Positions 1 through 9,654 are shown, counted from the first letter of the stretch. The stretch: DNA of 64,000 bases from JAGVSR01 sp031413815 (GCA_031413815.1 JANOFU010000113.1:1-64000); one strand, 5' to 3'. Translations and numbers: made by a program. The notes: generated by a model not told the origin, from the letters alone.

Positions 1-143
1 ACACGCCAAACACACCCGTCTCCGCCCGCTGCCCAACCGCAACCCGCATGGGTGCCGAGTACAATTCCCCGAGTATGAAGTTGGGTATTTGCTCTATTGT
101 TGTCTCACCCTCTGGGTAACACACCAATCGCTCAAATCACAAT

Positions 144-178
144 CAAAAAAACCGGCCTGCATTGCTGCAAGCCGGCTA
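144..178 (-). terminator. Rho-independent terminator of ald
   Basis: Read on the minus strand, this is a GC-rich hairpin (AGCCGGC with TTGCA, loop GCAA, TGCA with GGCCGGT) followed by a run of seven T. It lies about 50 bases past the alanine dehydrogenase stop. Bases 1–143 show no gene I can support. Confidence 0.85.
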
Positions 179-226
179 AGTTTTGAGCACCTTTGGAGGA
201 AGGTGTTTGATGCCACCGCGAGGCCT

Positions 227-1348
227 TTATTCAGCTGCGGCGGCCATCACTTTTCCCGGGCCTCCATCGAACCCGAGAGAAGCAGCGACTGACTGGTGCA
301 TGATGCGCCCGTCACGAACGTTGAGACCTGCCGCCAAGTGCGGATCGCGGTCGAACGCGGCGAGGCCGCGCTCGGCGAGCTTGATCACGAATGGCAGCGT
401 AGCGTTGTTTAGCGCCTGAGCCGACGTGACCGGAACCGCGCCCGGCATGTTAGCCACGCAATAATGGATGATGCCATCGACGTTGAACGTCGGATCGGCG
501 TGCGTCGTCGCCTTAGAGGTTTCAAAACAGCCACCCTGATCGATCGACACATCAACCAGCACAGCGCCCTTCTTCATGCGCTTGAGCATCTCCCGCGTGA
601 CAAGCTTAGGCGCGCTGGCCCCGGCGACGAGTACAGCGCCAACCACCACGTCAGCGCCGAGAACTTCGGTCTCGACGCTCTCCATTGTCGAGGCCAATGT
701 GCAAACCCGGCCTTCGAACAGTTCATCCAACTGCCGCAACCGCGGCAGAGAGCGATCAAGAATGGAGACCTCAGCGCCTAAGCCGACAGCCATGCGGGCC
801 GCGTGCGTGCCAACGACGCCACCGCCGAGGACGACAACCTTCGCCGGGCGAACCCCAGGAACGCCACCCATCAGCACACCGCGCCCACCCGTCGGGCGGC
901 GCAGCGCAATGGCGGCGGCCTCAATCGCAAGACGGCCCGCGACTTCGCTCATGGGGGCAAGCAACGGCAGACCGCCGTTGGCATCCGTCACTGTTTCATA
1001 CGCAATCGCGGCAGCGCCCGAAGCCATCAGCCCTTTGGCCTGCTCCGGATCGGGAGCCAGATGGAGATATGTAAACAAGATCTGGTGCGGCTTCAGACGC
1101 TTGTACTCAACCGCCTGCGGCTCCTTCACCTTGACGATCATCTCAGCCTGGGCGAACACCGCTTCCGCATTGGGCAGAATTTTAGCGCCAACCTTTTCAT
1201 ACGTTGCATCGTCCGCGAAGATGCCGGCACCGGCACCCGACTGCACGAAAACCTCATGGCCGCGGGCAGTCAGCTCGCGTACCGAACCTGGCACTAGGCC
1301 AACACGGAACTCGTTGCTTTTGATCTCGGTGGGAACGCCAATCTTCAT
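227..1348 (-). CDS. ald: Alanine dehydrogenase
   Basis: 373-residue cytosolic enzyme that interconverts L-alanine and pyruvate plus ammonia with NAD. The start MKIGVPTEIK is the classic family start and has GGGAG a few bases upstream; a longer in-frame reading from 1423 adds an unrelated N-terminus. Visible family features are the substrate-binding Lys/His region (VKVKEP, then TYLHLA), the APMSEVAGR stretch, and a Rossmann NAD site GGGVVGTHAA near residue 170. Length matches the family (about 370). A strong terminator follows, so it is probably monocistronic. The divergent Lrp/AsnC gene at 1489 is a likely alanine-responsive regulator, as is common for ald; that link is inferred from position. 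Confidence 0.96.
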   Translation of the reverse strand: MKIGVPTEIKSNEFRVGLVPGSVRELTARGHEVFVQSGAGAGIFADDATYEKVGAKILPNAEAVFAQAEMIVKVKEPQAVEYKRLKPHQILFTYLHLAPDPEQAKGLMASGAAAIAYETVTDANGGLPLLAPMSEVAGRLAIEAAAIALRRPTGGRGVLMGGVPGVRPAKVVVLGGGVVGTHAARMAVGLGAEVSILDRSLPRLRQLDELFEGRVCTLASTMESVETEVLGADVVVGAVLVAGASAPKLVTREMLKRMKKGAVLVDVSIDQGGCFETSKATTHADPTFNVDGIIHYCVANMPGAVPVTSAQALNNATLPFVIKLAERGLAAFDRDPHLAAGLNVRDGRIMHQSVAASLGFDGGPGKVMAAAAE

Positions 1349-1488
1349 GATGTCTCTCCCTCGATGGGGCCTCGCGTTGATATGAAGAAAGTATTGTCGG
1401 GATTCGAGTTTGAGAGTATGCAATTGGACTAGCCTTATTGGCCAAATGCGCAGATAATCTGCGTTGGTTTATCTTTTTGCGGTGACTC

Positions 1489-1968
1489 ATGGCGCTTGTG
1501 GACCTAGATACGCTAGATCGGGCCATATTGGGGGCGCTCGCCGAAGACGGGCGATTGAGTCAAGTTCAGCTCGCCGAACGGGTTCCTCTGTCCGCCACAG
1601 CCATTGCCCGGCGCATCCGCGCGCTCGAGGAGGCAGGCGTCATCGAAGGCTATCAGGCCCGCATCAGCCGCCGCGCGCTCGGCCTGACCATGACCGTCAT
1701 CGTCCACATCAGCTTGAAGAGCCAGAACGAGGAACTGCTGGCGTCGTTCGAAAAGGCCGCCTCCACCGCGCCGTCAGTCGTCACGTGCCATTTGATGTCG
1801 GGCGACGATGACTACGTACTGACGGTGCTGGCGCGGGATCTCGCGGACTATGAGCGCATCCACAAAGAGGAATTGTCGCGTCTGCCCGGCGTCGCGCGGC
1901 TCAAATCCAGCTTCGCGTTGCGCGAAGTGAAAGCGCGAGCGTTGCCTGTGACGAGTTTGACTCGTTAG
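1489..1968 (+). CDS. Lrp/AsnC family transcriptional regulator
   Basis: 159-residue amino-acid-responsive regulator. The N-terminal winged helix-turn-helix (LDRAILGALAEDGRLSQVQL, then a recognition helix with SATAIARRI) is followed by a linker and an alpha/beta effector (RAM) domain containing VVTCHLMSGDDDYVL, the usual ligand-loop region. Length is typical for Lrp proteins, which form octamers and bind DNA upstream of amino-acid catabolic genes. It is divergent from ald with a 140-base shared promoter region, so ald is the obvious candidate target (inference). Confidence 0.92.
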   Translation: MALVDLDTLDRAILGALAEDGRLSQVQLAERVPLSATAIARRIRALEEAGVIEGYQARISRRALGLTMTVIVHISLKSQNEELLASFEKAASTAPSVVTCHLMSGDDDYVLTVLARDLADYERIHKEELSRLPGVARLKSSFALREVKARALPVTSLTR

Positions 1969-2012
1969 TCGACGCGACTTCCGGTCTTGGTTCGTCATCC
2001 CACTTTCCACCC

Positions 2013-2117
2013 GTCATCCCGGATGCGGCGCAGCATTCTTATGGTGCGTCGCTGATCCGGGATCCCGTGTCTGCGGCGCACCGTCGGCGACGCTGTGCGC
2101 ACGCGCACGGGATGACA
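2013..2117. repeat. Intergenic palindromic repeat (GTCATCCCG type)
   Basis: The ends are inverted copies of each other (CGTCATCCCGGA at the left, CACGGGATGACA at the right), with an internal second arm GATCCGGGATCCCG. GTCATCCCG palindromes like this are widespread intergenic repeats in alphaproteobacteria. It sits between two convergent genes, so it could also form a bidirectional terminator-like structure. Confidence 0.7.
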
Positions 2118-2150
2118 GGTCCAAGTCAAAATGACGGGTGTGGTGTCTGA

Positions 2151-2966
2151 TTAGCCCGTTCCCCTGTCCGTCAGAAAATTCCGCGACGGGGCATTGGCTG
2201 GTTTCGGTAGCGCCTCAGCTTCATCCTTCAAATTGACGCCGGACAACTTGCGGGCCCGAGCGCCCTTGATCAGGTAATGTAGTTTGTAAGCGGCGTCCTT
2301 GTAACTCAATCCATCGCTGCGCACATTCGAGATGCAATTGCGCGATTCATCCGTCAGCCCCACCTTCGGACTGTAGGTCAAATAAATCCCGAGACTGTCA
2401 GGCGACGACAATCCAGGCCGCTCGCCAATAAGCATCACAACCACCTGCGCACCGAGCAACTCGCCCACGTCATCGCCCAGCGCCACGCGCGCCTGCTCAG
2501 CCACGATCAGCGGCGCCCGGCTCCAGTTTTCCTGCTCGATATGCGGAATGAACGCCTCAAGGAACGGTACGATGTTCTTGTCAATTGCATATGCCGACAG
2601 TCCATCGGCCACGATCACCACAATGTCGTACGGCCCACCTTTGATGGCCTTCAAGTCGTCGCGAGACCGGTGATCGAGCCTCCGGCCCATATCAGGGCGC
2701 TGCAAATACATCGGCCGGTCCACCGCAGCACTGCGAACCCGCACAACCTGACCCCACCGCTTTGACAGATCTTCGCCAATCCGGTGCGCATCGAGCTTGT
2801 GGTGGACGGCGTTACGGGCGCGGGCATGCGCCAGCTGAAACTCAAGATGCGCTGCTGTAGGGATGCTCACCCCTGCACGTCCCAACGCAATGCGCGCGGG
2901 CGTATGCTGGCGCAGATGCGACCAGGGATTGGCAATCGTTACAGATTTCTTGTCTTTGTCTGACAT
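2151..2966 (-). CDS. eutC: Ethanolamine ammonia-lyase small subunit
   Basis: 271-residue beta chain of the adenosylcobalamin-dependent enzyme that splits ethanolamine into acetaldehyde and ammonia. EutC hallmarks include ARIALGRAGVSIPT near the N-terminus, DIVVIVADGLSAYAI in the middle and VVMLIGERPGLSSPDSLGIY, the cobalamin-contacting region, later on. It lies 32 bases downstream of eutB on the same strand, as in most genomes. No eut microcompartment, reactivase (EutA) or permease gene is nearby, so this is the short non-compartment form. The N-terminus has a short extension typical of alphaproteobacterial copies. Confidence 0.96.
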   Translation of the reverse strand: MSDKDKKSVTIANPWSHLRQHTPARIALGRAGVSIPTAAHLEFQLAHARARNAVHHKLDAHRIGEDLSKRWGQVVRVRSAAVDRPMYLQRPDMGRRLDHRSRDDLKAIKGGPYDIVVIVADGLSAYAIDKNIVPFLEAFIPHIEQENWSRAPLIVAEQARVALGDDVGELLGAQVVVMLIGERPGLSSPDSLGIYLTYSPKVGLTDESRNCISNVRSDGLSYKDAAYKLHYLIKGARARKLSGVNLKDEAEALPKPANAPSRNFLTDRGTG

Positions 2967-2998
2967 CGGGTCCCTTTGCGGGTCTCAGTTTGTGATCC

Positions 2999-4387
2999 TC
3001 ACTGGGCCGTGAGGACGGGCTGGAAGGCGTGCGGCACGTGTTCTGACAGCTTGAGCGTCTTGCCGGGCTCAAAAATATTGTGCGCGTGCAGCCACGCTTC
3101 GAACTCCGGCGCCGGCTTCGACCCCAGCACCTTGCGCACATAGAGCGCATCATGGAACGACGTCGTCTGGTAGTTGAGCATCACGTCATCGGAACCAGGA
3201 ATGCCCATGATGAAATTGATGCCGGCAACGGCAAGGAGCGTCAACAACACGTCCATGTCGTTTTGATCGGCTTCGGCATGGTTCGTGTAGCAAATATCAC
3301 ACCCCATCGGCACGCCCATCAGCTTGCCGCAGAAGTGGTCCTCTAGCCCTGCGCGCACGATTTGGCGGCCATCGTACAAGTACTCCGGCCCAATAAATCC
3401 GACGACCGTGTTGATCAGATGCGGCTTGAACCTGCGCGCCACCGCATAAGCGCGCGTTTCGATCGTTTGCTGATCGGCGCCGTGATGGGCGTTGGCAGAC
3501 AGTGCGCTGCCCTGCCCCGTCTCGAAGTACATGACATTGTCGCCGACTGTGCCGCGCTTCAACGACAGGCCGGCTTCATAGCCTTCCTGCAAAAGCTTGA
3601 GATCAATGCCGAAGCTCTTGTTGGCAGCTTGCGTTCCCGCGATCGACTGGAACACGAGATCGACTGGCGCACCGCGATTGATCGCCTCAATCGTGGTCGT
3701 CACATGGGTCAACACGCACGATTGGGTCGGGATTTCGTAGCGCGAGATCACCTCATCCAGCATCGCAACCATCGTCATCACGGCGGACACGCTGTCAGTT
3801 GCCGGATTGATGCCGATCACTGCGTCGCCATTGCCGTACAGCAGGCCATCGACGATGCTGGCCGCGATGCCTGCTGGATCGTCCGTTGGGTGATTGGGCT
3901 GCAAGCGTGTCGCCATCCGGCCCTGCAAGCCGATCGTGTTGCGGAAGCGGGAAATGACGCGGCACTTCTGCGCCACTAAAATGAGATCTTGCACGCGCAT
4001 GATCTTCGACACGGCTGCGACCATCTCTGGCGTCAACCCGGGCGCGAGTTTGGCCAGCGACTTCTCGGTGGCGGAATCTGACAGCAACCAATCGCGAAAC
4101 CCGCCAACCGTCAGGTGGCTGACCGGCTTGAATGCCTTCTTGTCATGATCATCGATGATGAGGCGGGTGACTTCGTCGTCTTCGTAAGGCACCACGGGTT
4201 CGCTCAAAAACGTGGCCAACGGTACGTCAGCCAATGCGATCTGCGCGGCGGCCCGCTGTTCGTCGTTCTCAGCAGCGATCCCGGCCAACTGATCGCCAGA
4301 CTTCAAAGGCGACGCCTTCGCGAGCAAATCCTTCATATCCCGAAAGACATAGCGCTCGCCGCCAATCACATGGGCAAATTTTGGCAT
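2999..4387 (-). CDS. eutB: Ethanolamine ammonia-lyase large subunit
   Basis: 462-residue alpha chain of ethanolamine ammonia-lyase. It forms a TIM barrel that binds ethanolamine and the adenosyl group, and pairs with EutC encoded immediately downstream. Recognisable stretches include NTIGLQGRMATRLQPNHPTD, the INPATDSV segment, VFQSIAGTQAANKSFGI and MGVPMGCDICYTNHAEADQND. Length (about 450–460) fits the family. Translation starts at MPKFAHVIGGERYVF. It transcribes away from pepN, from which it is separated by a 316-base spacer. Confidence 0.97.
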   Translation of the reverse strand: MPKFAHVIGGERYVFRDMKDLLAKASPLKSGDQLAGIAAENDEQRAAAQIALADVPLATFLSEPVVPYEDDEVTRLIIDDHDKKAFKPVSHLTVGGFRDWLLSDSATEKSLAKLAPGLTPEMVAAVSKIMRVQDLILVAQKCRVISRFRNTIGLQGRMATRLQPNHPTDDPAGIAASIVDGLLYGNGDAVIGINPATDSVSAVMTMVAMLDEVISRYEIPTQSCVLTHVTTTIEAINRGAPVDLVFQSIAGTQAANKSFGIDLKLLQEGYEAGLSLKRGTVGDNVMYFETGQGSALSANAHHGADQQTIETRAYAVARRFKPHLINTVVGFIGPEYLYDGRQIVRAGLEDHFCGKLMGVPMGCDICYTNHAEADQNDMDVLLTLLAVAGINFIMGIPGSDDVMLNYQTTSFHDALYVRKVLGSKPAPEFEAWLHAHNIFEPGKTLKLSEHVPHAFQPVLTAQ

Positions 4388-4703
4388 GGGTCACCTGCTT
4401 GCCAGCCCCGTGCTCCGGGGCGGCGCTGCCACGATCAGCCACCTTAGCGCTGAACGCCAGAATGTTCATCAGGGAACATCGGTTCGGCAAACTGTAGTCC
4501 GGTGGTCCGCCAGCGTATTGACGGCAACCCGTCCGGAATTGACCGATGGCAACGCCGACGACGGCGGCGTGATCAGCCCTACCCGAAACGGGGATTGCTG
4601 TTTCATCTGTCACGCCTTAACTGACGGGCAGACGTCTGGCTCTCCCCCGCCGCTCCGCCCGTCACAATCGGCTGCGCTGTCACATGCCCCGCGGCCCAAA
4701 CGC
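4388..4703. other. Spacer between divergent eutB and pepN
   Basis: No gene is supported here. I looked on the minus strand for a cobalamin riboswitch upstream of the B12-dependent eutBC genes and could not match the B12-box core or its usual pairing. The region presumably holds the two divergent promoters, but I cannot point to clear -35/-10 elements. Confidence 0.4.
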
Positions 4704-7364
4704 ATGGACGACATGAAAACCGATACGCCCCGCCCCATCCGCCTGAAAGACTACCGGCCCTCCGCCTACCTCATCGACAAAGTCGATCTGGATTTTTCCC
4801 TTGATCCTTTGCGCACCCGCGTCACCGCGCGACTCAAGGTGCGGGCCAATCCTGCCTATGAGGGCAAGGCCGAGCCGTTGCGCCTCGATGGCGAGCTGTT
4901 GGAACTTGAGAAAATTACACTCGACCGCGACGTGCTCACAGCCAGAGACTATGTGCTGGCAAGCGACAGCCTCACGCTTACCAAAACACCCACCAAACCG
5001 TTCACGCTCGACATCGTGACGCTCATTAACCCGGACGCCAACAAGGCACTACAAGGGTTATACCGATCACGCGGCGTGTTCTGCACACAGTGCGAGGCGC
5101 AGGGCTTCCGCCGCATCACCTACTTCCTCGACCGGCCCGACATTCTGTCCGTCTACACCTGCCGCATTGAGGCCGACCCGAACGAGTGTCCTATCCTGCT
5201 GTCCAACGGCAACCCCGTCGAACGCGGCACGCTGGATCGGGGAAAGCGCCACTACGCCGTCTGGAAGGATCCACATCCCAAACCCTGCTACCTTTTTGCC
5301 CTCGTCGGCGGCAACCTGTCGCCGATCGCGTCGAACTTCACCACCCTATCGGGCCGCAAGGTCGACCTGCGGATCTATGTTGAACACGGCAAGGAAGACC
5401 GCGCGGCTTGGGCGATGGATGCTCTGAAGCGCTCGTTCAAGTGGGATGAACGCCGGTTCGGCCGTGAATACGATCTCGATGTCTTCAACATCGTCGCCGT
5501 ATCGGACTTCAACATGGGCGCGATGGAGAACAAGGGCCTCAACATCTTCAATGACCGTCTGATCCTTGCGTCACCCGAGACCGCCACCGATACGATGTTC
5601 GAAGCCATCGAAAGTGTGGTCGCGCATGAGTACTTCCACAACTGGACGGGCAACCGCATCACCTGCCGCGATTGGTTCCAGCTGTGCCTGAAGGAAGGCT
5701 TGACCGTCTACCGCGATCAGGAGTTTTCAGGCGACGAGCGCGATCCGACTGTGCAGCGAATCATCGACGTCCGCCAATTGAAGGCGCACCAGTTCCCCGA
5801 GGACGCCGGGCCATTGGCTCACCCCGTGCGGCCCGACACGTACATTGAGATCAACAACTTCTACACCGCGACCGTCTACGAGAAGGGCGCCGAGCTCGTC
5901 CGCATGATTGAAACGATCGTTGGCCAGCTGACGTTCCGCGCTGGTATGGATCTTTACTTCGAGCGCCATGACGGCGACGCCGCCACGATCGAGGACTTCC
6001 TCAAATGCTTCGAGGAGGCGAGCGGCCAGGACTTGTCACAGTTCAAGCTGTGGTACGCGCAGGCTGGAACGCCGGAACTGGTCTGCGCTCTGAACTACGA
6101 CCGGGCCGCCAAAACAGCTGAGCTCAAGGTGGACCAAATTCAACCGCCCACACCTGGCCAGACAAAGAAGCAGCCGCTGCACATCCCGCTCAAGATTGAA
6201 CTGCTGCGCTCCAATGGCGAGGCGATGGATCTCCAACTTGCCAACGGCGACGCCGTCAGTGACGGCGTGCTACATGTCCGCAAACGCTCGCAGACGTTCC
6301 GGTTCACCGGCATCACCTCGCGGCCCGTTCCGTCTCTGCTGCAAGGCTTCTCAGCGCCCGTCCGGCTCACGATCGATCTGGCAGACCGCGATCTTGAGTT
6401 CTTAATGGCCAACGACAAAGATCTATTCAATCGCTGGCAGGCGGCCAATACCTACGCCATGCGCACGCTCGTGCAGATTGTTGGCTCGCTGCACGATGGC
6501 AAACGCTCGGGCCGCGGCACGGCTTACGCCAAGGCGCTTGGCCTCGCCATCTCCGACACCACGCTCGATCCGGCCTACCGGGCGGAGCTTCTCAGGTTGC
6601 CCAGCCAATCGGATGTCGCGCGCGAGATCGCCCACAACGTCGATCCGGGCCTTATTTACCGGGCGCATCGTCAGCTCTCGAAACTGGTGGCGACCACGCT
6701 GAGCGACGGCTTGGAGGACATCTACGCGTCGGCGATGCCGCGCGGGGCCTTCTCGCCGGATGCCAAGAGTGCCGGCAAGCGCGCACTCCGCAACACCATC
6801 CTCACGCTGCTAACGTCGCGCGGCGAGGACCAGGACCAAGCCCGGTTGTGGGAGCACTTCCGCAAGTCCGCCAACATGACCGACCAAGCGCATTCGCTGG
6901 GGCTTCTGGCGAGCCAAGACACACCTCACCGCGACAAGGCGCTGGCCGCGTTCTTCGACCGCTGGAAGGGCGATCACTTGGTCATCGACACGTGGTTTGC
7001 AGCGCAAGCCCAGTCCGCGTTGCCGGGCGCCCTCGATCACGTCAAAATGCTGACAATGAACCCTCTGTTCAGCCGCTCTGCGCCCAACAAAGTCCGGGCT
7101 CTGATCGGCAACTTCGCCCTGCAAAACCCGCTTCAATTCAATCGCCCCGACGGCGCCGGGTACGCATTCGTGGCTGCAGAAGTGCTCAACATTGATGGCT
7201 TGAACCCGCAGATCGCCGCCCGAATGTTGAGTTGCTTCCGCAGCTGGCGATCACTGGAAAGCGTGCGCCGCGCCCACGCCAGACGGGCCCTGCAAAGCGT
7301 CGCCAAGACCAAGCAGATTTCCCGTGACGTCTACGAAATCGTGACAAAAATGTTGGAGTCGTGA
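4704..7364 (+). CDS. pepN: Aminopeptidase N (M1 family)
   Basis: 886-residue cytosolic zinc aminopeptidase that removes N-terminal residues from peptides; the E. coli homologue has 870. The start is the ATG at 4704 (or 4713, three codons on), where family similarity begins with RLKDYRPSAYLIDKVDLDF. The exopeptidase motif GAMEN lies near residue 272. The zinc site HEYFH is at about 308–312, with the third ligand Glu near 331 in LKEGLTVYRDQEF. The catalytic domain is followed by the Ig-like and all-helical C-terminal domains (DUF3458-type), intact to MLES. It appears monocistronic. Confidence 0.97.
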   Translation: MDDMKTDTPRPIRLKDYRPSAYLIDKVDLDFSLDPLRTRVTARLKVRANPAYEGKAEPLRLDGELLELEKITLDRDVLTARDYVLASDSLTLTKTPTKPFTLDIVTLINPDANKALQGLYRSRGVFCTQCEAQGFRRITYFLDRPDILSVYTCRIEADPNECPILLSNGNPVERGTLDRGKRHYAVWKDPHPKPCYLFALVGGNLSPIASNFTTLSGRKVDLRIYVEHGKEDRAAWAMDALKRSFKWDERRFGREYDLDVFNIVAVSDFNMGAMENKGLNIFNDRLILASPETATDTMFEAIESVVAHEYFHNWTGNRITCRDWFQLCLKEGLTVYRDQEFSGDERDPTVQRIIDVRQLKAHQFPEDAGPLAHPVRPDTYIEINNFYTATVYEKGAELVRMIETIVGQLTFRAGMDLYFERHDGDAATIEDFLKCFEEASGQDLSQFKLWYAQAGTPELVCALNYDRAAKTAELKVDQIQPPTPGQTKKQPLHIPLKIELLRSNGEAMDLQLANGDAVSDGVLHVRKRSQTFRFTGITSRPVPSLLQGFSAPVRLTIDLADRDLEFLMANDKDLFNRWQAANTYAMRTLVQIVGSLHDGKRSGRGTAYAKALGLAISDTTLDPAYRAELLRLPSQSDVAREIAHNVDPGLIYRAHRQLSKLVATTLSDGLEDIYASAMPRGAFSPDAKSAGKRALRNTILTLLTSRGEDQDQARLWEHFRKSANMTDQAHSLGLLASQDTPHRDKALAAFFDRWKGDHLVIDTWFAAQAQSALPGALDHVKMLTMNPLFSRSAPNKVRALIGNFALQNPLQFNRPDGAGYAFVAAEVLNIDGLNPQIAARMLSCFRSWRSLESVRRAHARRALQSVAKTKQISRDVYEIVTKMLES

Positions 7365-7507
7365 GGATCTTACAGGTTAACGCTTGACCTCAATTATTCT
7401 CCCTCGACAGCTGAGTCGCGAATCAGTGAACTAGGGGTGCGAATCGAGCGGCGTTTTGCTCCGGCGCGCACTGGGCAGCATCACCAAATTTGACCAAGGA
7501 GACTGGG

Positions 7508-8578
7508 ATGGCGTGGACCTCGTCCGCCTATCCAGGGGCAGAGACTGCGCGCATGCAGCCTCTCGCCTCGGGCATGGCAAAAGCCGCACAGGCTTGGACT
7601 GCCATCAGCCGCACCTTGGCGGGACCTGCCCTGCACGTGGCAGGCGCTGCTCACCTGATGGTCTTGGCCGCGACCGTGCTAAATCCGACCGCACAACCGC
7701 TTCCTTTGCTTCTCGTGGTCACTGGACTTCTGCTCATCGTTCTATCTCTCTCTCACGCTGGGCCGAAATCCCACACGAAAGATGCGGATTTGATTGCCGC
7801 GCCCGACCAGCCGGCAGCATCCGGGGACCGGTTGGCTTTGGAACGGCAATCCCAGCGGCTCGTCGAAATCGCAGATGCCGCCACCCGCGCCCGTCGCGAA
7901 ACTGAACTGCGCGGGAAAGTCTGGGCCGACCTGACCGCCCGCATCAGCCACGAACTGCGAACGCCTCTTAACGCCGTCATCGGCTTTTCCGACATTATGG
8001 ACGCAGAACTGTTCGGACCCGTCGGCCACGGCCGCTACAAGGAATACAGCCGCCACATTCGCGACAGCGGCCAAGACCTCTTGAAATCCACCGAAGATAC
8101 CCTTGCGCTCACGAGCTGCTTAGGTGGTCCCAGCGCCAGCAGTTGCGCCGTGCCGCTCAACCTCGATGTGATGATCGCAGACGCGTGGAGCTTCTTCGCC
8201 GCCGCGCAACAAAAGCACAGCATCACCTTGAAGCTAGACATTGCCGCTGGCCTCGAAGTCTTGGGAGAACGCCGGCCCCTACGCCAGATCTTCATCAACC
8301 TCCTCACCGAAGCACTCTCACGCGCGCCTGATGGTTCTGAGATCCGGGTGGCCGCCCGGGACAGCGGGGATCTGGTCGAATTGGAGTTCGACGTTTCCGG
8401 AGCACTGACCCGCCCAGCGCTGGCGCAAGCGCCGCTCGCCATTTGCATCGCGCGGGTTCTACTGGAAATGCAAGGGTCTGGATTGACGGAAGGATTCGAT
8501 GCCCAAGGCTCCTGGCACGCATCAGCGATACTTGAGCACGCCTCACAATCCGATTTCTTTGGAGCAGGACAAAGGTAA
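7508..8578 (+). CDS. Histidine kinase-like protein with degenerate ATPase domain
   Basis: 356 residues from an ATG preceded by AAGGAG at six bases. Two hydrophobic segments (about residues 42–60 and 63–80) suggest a membrane hairpin. A coiled linker leads to a convincing dimerisation/phosphoacceptor segment, ISHELRTPLNAVIGFSDIM, near residue 150. The C-terminal part has the size of a HATPase domain, but the N-box reads FINLLTEALSRA without the expected Asn, and no DxGxG or GxGxG glycine boxes are visible. It could be a pseudokinase, a phosphotransfer or dimerisation partner, or a DivL-like regulator. No response regulator is adjacent. Confidence 0.75.
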   Translation: MAWTSSAYPGAETARMQPLASGMAKAAQAWTAISRTLAGPALHVAGAAHLMVLAATVLNPTAQPLPLLLVVTGLLLIVLSLSHAGPKSHTKDADLIAAPDQPAASGDRLALERQSQRLVEIADAATRARRETELRGKVWADLTARISHELRTPLNAVIGFSDIMDAELFGPVGHGRYKEYSRHIRDSGQDLLKSTEDTLALTSCLGGPSASSCAVPLNLDVMIADAWSFFAAAQQKHSITLKLDIAAGLEVLGERRPLRQIFINLLTEALSRAPDGSEIRVAARDSGDLVELEFDVSGALTRPALAQAPLAICIARVLLEMQGSGLTEGFDAQGSWHASAILEHASQSDFFGAGQR

Positions 8579-8584
8579 GCAGGA

Positions 8585-9112
8585 CTAGTCAGCAGGTCCG
8601 CCATCCGGCGGACCCTTCCTGCGGCCGCGGTGGCGCTCAACGCGCATTTTCCAGAATTCTGACAACCGCTGGCGCTGCTCCGGCGACAACTTTTCCGCGG
8701 TGTCGAGGACGACGGACACTCCCTTATCGCGCAAGGTCTTTTCCGCCAACCCAACCCGGTCCATCGCGCTCTTCAAGGCGGCTCTGTCGAACGGCTCCGC
8801 AGCCAACAGTTCTGCGGCTTGTTTTTTGAGGGCCACCGATTCCTCGCGTAGCGCGCGCAATTCAGGCCGAGCCGCTTTCAGGTTTTGCCGCACCAGATCG
8901 CGCTGTTCAGGCGGTAAAGAATGCGAAAACCACATCAATCCCTGATCGACACTCGCGCCCCCGCCGCCTGGGCCGCTCCGATGGCCGAAGATCATGCGTC
9001 CTGCGACCGCTCCTGCCACGAGCAGATTGAGGGCCAGCGACGCTATCAGCAGCCACTTGAGGCGGGATGACGGACGCGGCGCAGGCCCGCCTGGACTCAG
9101 GGTATCGGTCAC
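8585..9112 (-). CDS. Periplasmic heavy-metal sensor-like (metal_resist family) protein
   Basis: 175 residues: a single N-terminal membrane anchor (LLIASLALNLLVAGAVAGRMIF, about 20–41), then a helical periplasmic domain with the LPPEQRDLVRQNL and LSPEQRQRLSEFW repeats typical of the CnrR/CpxP-like LTXXQ/metal_resist group. The C-terminus is basic (HRGRRKGPP). Its start overlaps the end of the upstream anti-sigma-like gene by four bases, so the two are translationally coupled and are read with the ECF sigma gene at 9693. Family members sense metals or periplasmic stress; a specific ligand is not evident here. Confidence 0.75.
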   Translation of the reverse strand: MTDTLSPGGPAPRPSSRLKWLLIASLALNLLVAGAVAGRMIFGHRSGPGGGGASVDQGLMWFSHSLPPEQRDLVRQNLKAARPELRALREESVALKKQAAELLAAEPFDRAALKSAMDRVGLAEKTLRDKGVSVVLDTAEKLSPEQRQRLSEFWKMRVERHRGRRKGPPDGGPAD

Positions 9113-9654
9113 AGCGTGTCCTCCTCGACACCGCTCGCAATGTCTGAACCCAGCACCGTCTCGCTCACATCAAACTCACTGTCCGTCGCTGCCGTGCCCG
9201 AGAGACCTGGCAGCGGAATGCCAGCAGCCTCGAAGGCACCCGTCGTGCCGGCAACAACGCCGAGCACCAACGAGGCCGCTAAGACCATCGCTTCACGCCA
9301 AAGCGAACGCCCCGCAACGCTTTGCGGATGCACCGCCTTTGCGGCAGACCGCTTGATCGCGACGACATTGTCTTTTCCTGCGTGAGCCGTCCCCATCCCG
9401 GCGCCCAATTCGGCAAAGATCCGGGACTTCACGGCTTCAACTTGCCGGGCCGGAGCCTCGGGCGCTTGCGCGAGCAGCCGGTCCAACGCCTTGGCGTCGC
9501 CAACCAATCGCTGCGCCTCAAGATTATCCCCAATCAGCGGCTCAAACCGGGCACGCGCGCCCACCGGCCAGCGCGCGCGATCAACGCCATGGGTGTCGAG
9601 AAGATCGGCCAAAGCCTGCAATTCGCCGGTCAATCTGGTGTGTTCATCTGCCAT
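9109..9654 (-). CDS. Anti-sigma factor-like membrane protein
   Basis: 181 residues with a soluble N-terminal half (LTGELQALADLLDTHGVDRARWP) and one membrane segment near residues 125–148 (REAMVLAASLVLGVVAGTTGAFEAAG), followed by a short periplasmic tail. No zinc-binding HxxxCxxC motif is present. Its position 38 bases after an ECF sigma gene and overlapping a periplasmic metal-sensor-like gene makes an anti-sigma role likely. That role is inferred mainly from neighbours; similar proteins in Rhizobiales are often annotated only as hypothetical. Confidence 0.6.
   Translation of the reverse strand: MADEHTRLTGELQALADLLDTHGVDRARWPVGARARFEPLIGDNLEAQRLVGDAKALDRLLAQAPEAPARQVEAVKSRIFAELGAGMGTAHAGKDNVVAIKRSAAKAVHPQSVAGRSLWREAMVLAASLVLGVVAGTTGAFEAAGIPLPGLSGTAATDSEFDVSETVLGSDIASGVEEDTL

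Noticed and set aside
1..143. Possible gene upstream of the ald terminator
   Set aside because: Short readings only, without ribosome-binding site or recognisable product.
4388..4703. Cobalamin riboswitch upstream of eutBC
   Set aside because: Expected from the B12 dependence of the enzyme, but neither the B12 box nor the characteristic conserved core and pairing could be matched on the minus strand.
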